In this document: positions 60,208-64,000 of the stretch, one piece after another
Layout of the letters: each line of letters starts with the position of its first letter
Numbering within the stretch: the stretch's first letter is position 1
NCBI GenBank assembly: GCA_033549065.1
Contig: JAWSUE010000011.1
Coordinates: 1-64,000 of the forward strand
DNA: 64,000 nucleotides
Source: Bacillota bacterium
GTDB lineage: Bacteria; Bacillota; Dethiobacteria; DTU022
Direction of reading: 5' to 3'
Notes under the pieces: generated by a model
Seen by the model: only the letters and a program-made list of their open reading frames with translations
Databases searched by the model: none
What the model was told of the DNA's origin: nothing
Program-made: the position numbers and the translations under genes

Positions 60208-60897
60208 TCAGGATGGATCACTGGTAATAATTCCGGTTATTTTTTCAACCACTTCTTCAAAGGAGAGGTTTGTAGTGTCAATAATTATGGCGTCATTTAC
60301 AATTGTCAGCGGTGAATCTTCCCGGCTGGAATCTATTTTATCACGATTTGTAATTTCTGCGGCAACTTCCTTTTCATTCAGGTTTATACCCTTTGCCTGC
60401 TGCTCCTTCATCCGCCGCCTTGCTCGCTCTTCCACCGATGCGTCCAAATAAAACTTGTAATCGGCATCGGGCATCACTATTGAAGCAATATCTCTCCCTT
60501 CCATAATTATCCCCACCGATTCCGCAGCAATCTGCTGCTGCATTTTAACCAGCCGCCTGCGTACTTCTGATATGCAGGATACCGGGGAAACCATTTTATT
60601 AACGTTAGTATTACGAATTTCTTCCGTTACATCTTCTCCATCCAGGAATACCCTGTTATCATTATTAATCTGAACCAAAGTAGAGGCCAGCATTCGGGCA
60701 AGGGCATCAGAATCTGATATATCAACATCCTTACGGATTACTTTTAAAGTTATTGCCCTGTACATTGCCCCGGTATCCAAATACTTTATTTTAAGCCGTT
60801 TCGATATTTCTCTGGCCACCGTGCTTTTTCCGGCACCGGCCGGACCATCAATCGCTATTTTCGGTTTTCTATTTTTGGGGGGGTTCTTTATTTCCAT
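60208..60897 (-). CDS. cmk: Cytidylate kinase
   Basis: A 229-residue kinase phosphorylating CMP and dCMP. P-loop IDGPAGAGKSTVAREI near 16-31, KYLDTGAMYRAITL near 38, and the IMEGRDIASIVMPDADYKFYLDASVEERARRR region (given here as blocks) with the CMP-binding Arg and Asp are all present. It precedes plsC, as in many Firmicutes. Confidence 0.96.
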   Translation of the reverse strand: MEIKNPPKNRKPKIAIDGPAGAGKSTVAREISKRLKIKYLDTGAMYRAITLKVIRKDVDISDSDALARMLASTLVQINNDNRVFLDGEDVTEEIRNTNVNKMVSPVSCISEVRRRLVKMQQQIAAESVGIIMEGRDIASIVMPDADYKFYLDASVEERARRRMKEQQAKGINLNEKEVAAEITNRDKIDSSREDSPLTIVNDAIIIDTTNLSFEEVVEKITGIITSDPS

Positions 60898-60939
60898 GTT
60901 ATTTCTTTACCCTTTTCTTATAATTCAATGGTTACTGTT

Positions 60940-61314
60940 CTATGTGTCCCGTAGATTGACTGCTTTTTTAAGATAGACATGTTTAACCTGGGCTTGGGTC
61001 AGATCAGTGTTGACCATCAGCATTACCCTGATACATGCGGGTAAGGCTCCGGGCACATTTATCTCAGAAGCACAGAAAAGGGGAACTTCACTCCAACCCA
61101 TATTTCTGGCTGCTTTAGCTGGAAAGGCAGCATTAAGATCCGGGGTAGCGGAGAAAAAAACTGCAGCAATTGACTTCGAATCCAGTTTATTCTCTTCCAC
61201 CATTGCCGCTAATAATTCAGCTGTAGCTTCATAAATAGCCGAAGGTTCATTAGCTTCAACGGTTGTAGCGCCTCTTATTCCACGTACATGATAAAATTCA
61301 GTCAAAACAACCAT
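60940..61314 (-). CDS. aroH: Chorismate mutase, AroH type
   Basis: A trimeric AroH-type chorismate mutase of about 121-124 residues, unrelated in fold to the AroQ domain at 294. Marks: VRGIRGATTVEANEP, VFFSATPDLNAAFPA, and ASEINVPGALPACIRVML with active-site residues. The ATG at 61314 lies too close to GAAGG; a TTG three codons later (LTEFYHVRGIRG) is better placed, so the start is open. It lies between rluB and cmk on the same strand. Confidence 0.92.
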   Translation of the reverse strand: MVVLTEFYHVRGIRGATTVEANEPSAIYEATAELLAAMVEENKLDSKSIAAVFFSATPDLNAAFPAKAARNMGWSEVPLFCASEINVPGALPACIRVMLMVNTDLTQAQVKHVYLKKAVNLRDT

Positions 61315-61378
61315 CCTTCTTTTTGCAGCATTCCTATTCTCTCATTAATTGCGGCTTTTTGCAAGCAATAGTGCCTGA

Positions 61379-62098
61379 CTAAAGTCCTGTGAGATGTTTT
61401 AACACATTGATTTCCTGTTCAGTCAGGTGACGGTATGACCCTTCCAAAAGATTTTCAGTATTAAGACCGGCAAAACTGATCCTGGTCAACTCTATCACAG
61501 GGTGATTTATTTCCAAACACATTTTTTTTACCTGTCTCTTTCTGCCTTCGGTTAGTGCTATTTCAAGCAGTGATGTTTTAGAATCCGCGCCTACCTTGAC
61601 TATATTTACTTTGGCAGGCGCCGTTTTTTCCCCTTCCAGGATTAAACCTTTCTTCATTCTACTCAGTTCTTTCGGCCGTGGCACTCCCTTGACCCAGACC
61701 CTGTATATTTTCGGTATGTTGTATTTCGGGTGAGTCAGCCTGTATGCCAGTTCACCATCATTAGTCAGCAGTAGGACACCGGTTGTATCAGCATCCAGCC
61801 TGCCAATGGGGAAAATACGCTCGTTAATATCCTCTAAAAGGGCCATTATAGTCGGCCGGCCATGTGTATCTTTAACAGTGCTGATAAATCCCGAAGGTTT
61901 ATTTAAGATAATATATATTTTCTTCTCAACCAGGCTGATCTGTTTTCCGTCAACGGTAACCAGATCTTCGGGATTAACCTGCTGCTGTGGTAACCCGGCT
62001 ATTACATTGTTAACCTGCACTTTTCCCTGTCTGATTAACTCTTCAGCTTTTCTGCGGGAAGTTACTCCCGCTTTGGCCAGGTATTTTGCAAGGCGCAT
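61379..62098 (-). CDS. rluB: 23S rRNA pseudouridine synthase (RluB/RsuA family)
   Basis: A 239-residue enzyme: an S4 RNA-binding domain at the N-terminus (MRLAKYLAKAGVTSRRKAEE), then the catalytic domain with GRLDADTTGVLLLTNDGELA, carrying the nucleophile Asp near 103. It makes pseudouridine in 23S rRNA. The start lies 11 bp from the scpB stop, within the scpA-scpB-rluB unit usual in Firmicutes. Confidence 0.93.
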   Translation of the reverse strand: MRLAKYLAKAGVTSRRKAEELIRQGKVQVNNVIAGLPQQQVNPEDLVTVDGKQISLVEKKIYIILNKPSGFISTVKDTHGRPTIMALLEDINERIFPIGRLDADTTGVLLLTNDGELAYRLTHPKYNIPKIYRVWVKGVPRPKELSRMKKGLILEGEKTAPAKVNIVKVGADSKTSLLEIALTEGRKRQVKKMCLEINHPVIELTRISFAGLNTENLLEGSYRHLTEQEINVLKHLTGL

Positions 62099-62108
62099 CC
62101 TGGTTACC

Positions 62109-62690
62109 TCATTCTGCTTCTATTTGAGCTTCGCTCTGGATTACCGTTTCAGTTTTATGATCATTATCATCGCAGGGTTTATCTATTTCCAGCGGGGGTA
62201 GTTCATTTAGTTCTTTCAGGCCAAAATATTTCAGAAAATCTATAGTTGTACAGTATAACAAGGGTCTGCCTGGCCCTTCTTTTCGACCGCTGATCCGGAT
62301 CAACCTTCTTTTCAAGAGATTTTCCAGGACATGCTCGCTTCTGACACCCCTGATCGATTCAATTTCTATTCGTGTAACCGGCTGCTTGTAAGCAATAATT
62401 GCAAGAGCTTCCAGTGCAGCATTTGAAAGGTTACTAGATACATCTTCGCTAAAAGCCTTCTCCATGTAGGGAGCCAGTTCCGGTATAGTACCTAATTGAA
62501 ATCCTCCGGCTGTCTCGAATATCTGCAGTCCCCGGTTACTTGTTTTTAAATCATTTTTCAGCTCAATTATCAACTGCTCGGCTTCTTCAGCAGATACTGT
62601 TAAAATTAATGCAACCTTATCCGTTTTGATCGGTTCCTCGCTCAGAAAAAGGTATGCTTCAATTACTTTTTTCTGCTCTGATTTCTCCAC
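62109..62690 (-). CDS. scpB: Segregation and condensation protein B
   Basis: A 193-residue ScpB, a winged-helix kleisin-interacting subunit of the SMC condensin. Visible are VIEAYLFLSEEPIKTDKVAL at the start, the central NAALEALAIIAYKQPVTRIEIE in blocks and RKEGPGRPLLYCTT at the end. The GTG start (62690) lies inside the 3' end of scpA, giving coupled translation. The C-terminus is acidic and variable. Confidence 0.95.
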   Translation of the reverse strand: MEKSEQKKVIEAYLFLSEEPIKTDKVALILTVSAEEAEQLIIELKNDLKTSNRGLQIFETAGGFQLGTIPELAPYMEKAFSEDVSSNLSNAALEALAIIAYKQPVTRIEIESIRGVRSEHVLENLLKRRLIRISGRKEGPGRPLLYCTTIDFLKYFGLKELNELPPLEIDKPCDDNDHKTETVIQSEAQIEAE

Positions 62691-63468
62691 CGTCTTCCTC
62701 CTCTTCGGGTTCCCCCGCTTTAAGGGTTACCAGAATTGCACCAAAAGGTTTCTCCTGTAATAGAATTACTCTTCCCTGACGGGCCATCTCCAGCAGCGAT
62801 ATAAAGGTTATTATAACTTCCCATAAACCATCTGTCGTGATAAATTCTTTCATCGGCAGGGGACGGTTTCTGCTTTTAAGCATATTCTGGATATAGCCTG
62901 CTTTTTCTGCGAGAATAAAATCCTCAACAGCACTGAAAGTCGGCACGTAATTATCTGTTAAGGTTCCCTGTGCAAAGCGGTGCATAATATCACTCAAATG
63001 GTATGCACCTTCCCAGATCGTATAGACAGACTCCTGCGAAGTGAAAACCATAATTTTCTGCCCACCGGTGGAACGAAGAAAAATCTTCTGCTGTTCATCT
63101 TCTTTTCTCTGAAGAATACGGGCAGCATCTTTAAAGAATTTATACTCTTCAAGTCGCTGAAACAGTTCTTCTGCGCTGTTAATCTCAAAGAGGGCTTCGT
63201 CGTCATCTTCTTCTTCAGGTCTGGTTGGACGGGGCAGCAATAATTTTGATTTAAGACGCAGTAATGTTGCCGCCATAACTAAAAATTCGCTGGCTATATC
63301 AAGATTTAACTCTTTCATCGACTGAAGGTAGGCAAGGTATTGTTCAGTGATTTCGGCAATTGAAATTGACCATATATCTACTTCTGCTTTTTTTATTAAA
63401 TGAAAAAGCAGATCGAATGGCCCCTCAAATGTGGGCAGCTTAATTTTGTATTCAGCCTGCTGTAACAT
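62659..63468 (-). CDS. scpA: Segregation and condensation protein A
   Basis: A 269-residue kleisin of the SMC-ScpAB complex. Family blocks: FEGPFDLLFHLIKKAEVDIW near 14, ITEQYLAYLQSMKELNLDIA, SEFLVMAATLLRLKSKLLLP, and the C-terminal winged helix (VIITFISLLEMARQGRV). It acts on the nucleoid in chromosome segregation. It ends 32 bp inside the scpB gene, as is common. Confidence 0.96.
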   Translation of the reverse strand: MLQQAEYKIKLPTFEGPFDLLFHLIKKAEVDIWSISIAEITEQYLAYLQSMKELNLDIASEFLVMAATLLRLKSKLLLPRPTRPEEEDDDEALFEINSAEELFQRLEEYKFFKDAARILQRKEDEQQKIFLRSTGGQKIMVFTSQESVYTIWEGAYHLSDIMHRFAQGTLTDNYVPTFSAVEDFILAEKAGYIQNMLKSRNRPLPMKEFITTDGLWEVIITFISLLEMARQGRVILLQEKPFGAILVTLKAGEPEEEEDGGEIRAEKSN

Positions 63469-63495
63469 CCCTGGATGCCTTTCATGCCTGAATTT

Positions 63496-64000
63496 TTAAC
63501 GCAGACCCATGCTGTTCAGCACTTCCTGATATTTATTACCTGCATGAACACGAGCACGCTCGGCGCCCCTGGCCAACATTTCGTCCAGGTAATTCTCTTC
63601 ACCGGTAAGTTCTTTATACTTTTCCTGCAGCGGGCGCAACTTTTCAGCTATTACTTCAGCCAGTTCATCTTTCAGGTCTTTATAAGACTTTCCGGCAAAA
63701 TAGTCTTCAATGTCCAATCTTTCCTTACCTGTCATCAATTGATATATAGTCAGCAGGTTATTAATTCCCGGTCGCTTCTCATCAAATTTAATTTCTCTCA
63801 GGGAATCGGTTGTTGCCCGTCGTATCTTTGCTCTTATCTCATCAGGAGAATCGAGAAGAAATATCGCATCCTCTTTTCTCTCTTCACTCTTACTCATTTT
63901 TTTCTCAGGATTGAAGAGACCCATTACCCTGCCTCCGACCGGAGGGATATAAACATCCGGCAGCACGAATATATCACCATAGCGATAGTTAAATCTCTGG
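63496..64000 (-). CDS. trpS: Tryptophanyl-tRNA synthetase, C-terminal part
   Basis: The frame stays open to the window end, giving 167 codons of the C-terminal part; the N-terminal HIGH half lies outside. The KMSKS loop is intact (MGLFNPEKKMSKSE), preceded by RFNYRYGDIFVLPDVYIPP, and the C-terminal helical domain ends NKYQEVLNSMGLR. It charges tRNA-Trp. It precedes scpA by 27 bp, as in other Clostridia. Confidence 0.95.
   Translation of the reverse strand, partial: QRFNYRYGDIFVLPDVYIPPVGGRVMGLFNPEKKMSKSEERKEDAIFLLDSPDEIRAKIRRATTDSLREIKFDEKRPGINNLLTIYQLMTGKERLDIEDYFAGKSYKDLKDELAEVIAEKLRPLQEKYKELTGEENYLDEMLARGAERARVHAGNKYQEVLNSMGLR

Noticed and set aside
1-64000. CRISPR arrays, prophage genes, rRNA genes or a replication origin
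   Set aside because: No regularly spaced repeats, phage structural genes, rRNA segments or DnaA-box clusters were noticed on reading through the window.

Overview
The window (64,000 bp, moderate G+C, strong AGGAGG-type ribosome binding sites) looks like a chromosomal segment of an anaerobic Firmicute of the class Clostridia, probably of the Peptococcaceae/Syntrophomonadaceae kind. The signs are an IspH-ribosomal protein S1 fusion, the order trpS-scpA-scpB-rluB-aroH-cmk-plsC-ispH/rpsA-DUF512-der-plsY, abundant CoA and oxygen-sensitive Fe-S chemistry, a double acyl-CoA dehydratase activase, radical SAM enzymes and factors for a selenium-dependent molybdenum hydroxylase. Species cannot be named from the sequence.

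Left part (1-20 kb): after the broken end of an IS3-type element and an AT-rich chorismate mutase-shikimate kinase fusion comes a 9.5 kb minus-strand operon (10756 down to 1194). In transcription order it encodes FdrA, a 53-residue companion protein, a DUF1116 protein, the FAD, 2Fe-2S and molybdopterin subunits of a xanthine-dehydrogenase-family enzyme, YqeB, a nine-cysteine protein, a YqeC-MocA fusion and a 4-oxalocrotonate tautomerase. A divergent PucR-type regulator, an NCS2 xanthine/uracil-type permease, a DUF2877 protein and a CaiB/BaiF CoA-transferase lie just beyond. FdrA, DUF1116 and DUF2877 correspond to AllF, AllG and AllH, the oxamate carbamoyltransferase, so I read the region as a purine or related N-heterocycle catabolic locus. 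Between 12.7 and 16.2 kb is a decayed patch: small stress/membrane proteins, a DUF2254 gene cut by an in-frame amber codon and a wrecked 5'-nucleotidase.

Middle part (20-42 kb): a Y-family polymerase/YolD pair, a GYD protein, a 1450-residue dehydratase activase, ornithine carbamoyltransferase, a thiolase and a two-subunit CoA-transferase; then, behind a terminator, a six-gene acyl-CoA operon (SDR, MaoC hydratase, HMG-CoA-synthase-like/DUF35 fusion, SCP2-type thiolase, crotonase, CoA ligase) facing a MerR-TetR hybrid regulator. The HMG-CoA-synthase-like domain seems to have lost its catalytic residues, which makes this cluster the best candidate for undescribed chemistry. tRNA-Leu, a lipid kinase and a slipin/NfeD pair follow.

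Right part (42-64 kb): an Rrf2 regulator with a clear operator facing a ferredoxin/zinc-ribbon operon; ndk-speE-speD; an ADP-forming acyl-CoA synthetase with a DRTGG-domain protein; a KamA-family enzyme whose substrate residues point to glutamate 2,3-aminomutase; tRNA-Pro; two PlsY homologues; and the housekeeping run der, ispH-rpsA, plsC, cmk, aroH, rluB, scpB, scpA and trpS (cut by the window end). Most genes are on the minus strand.
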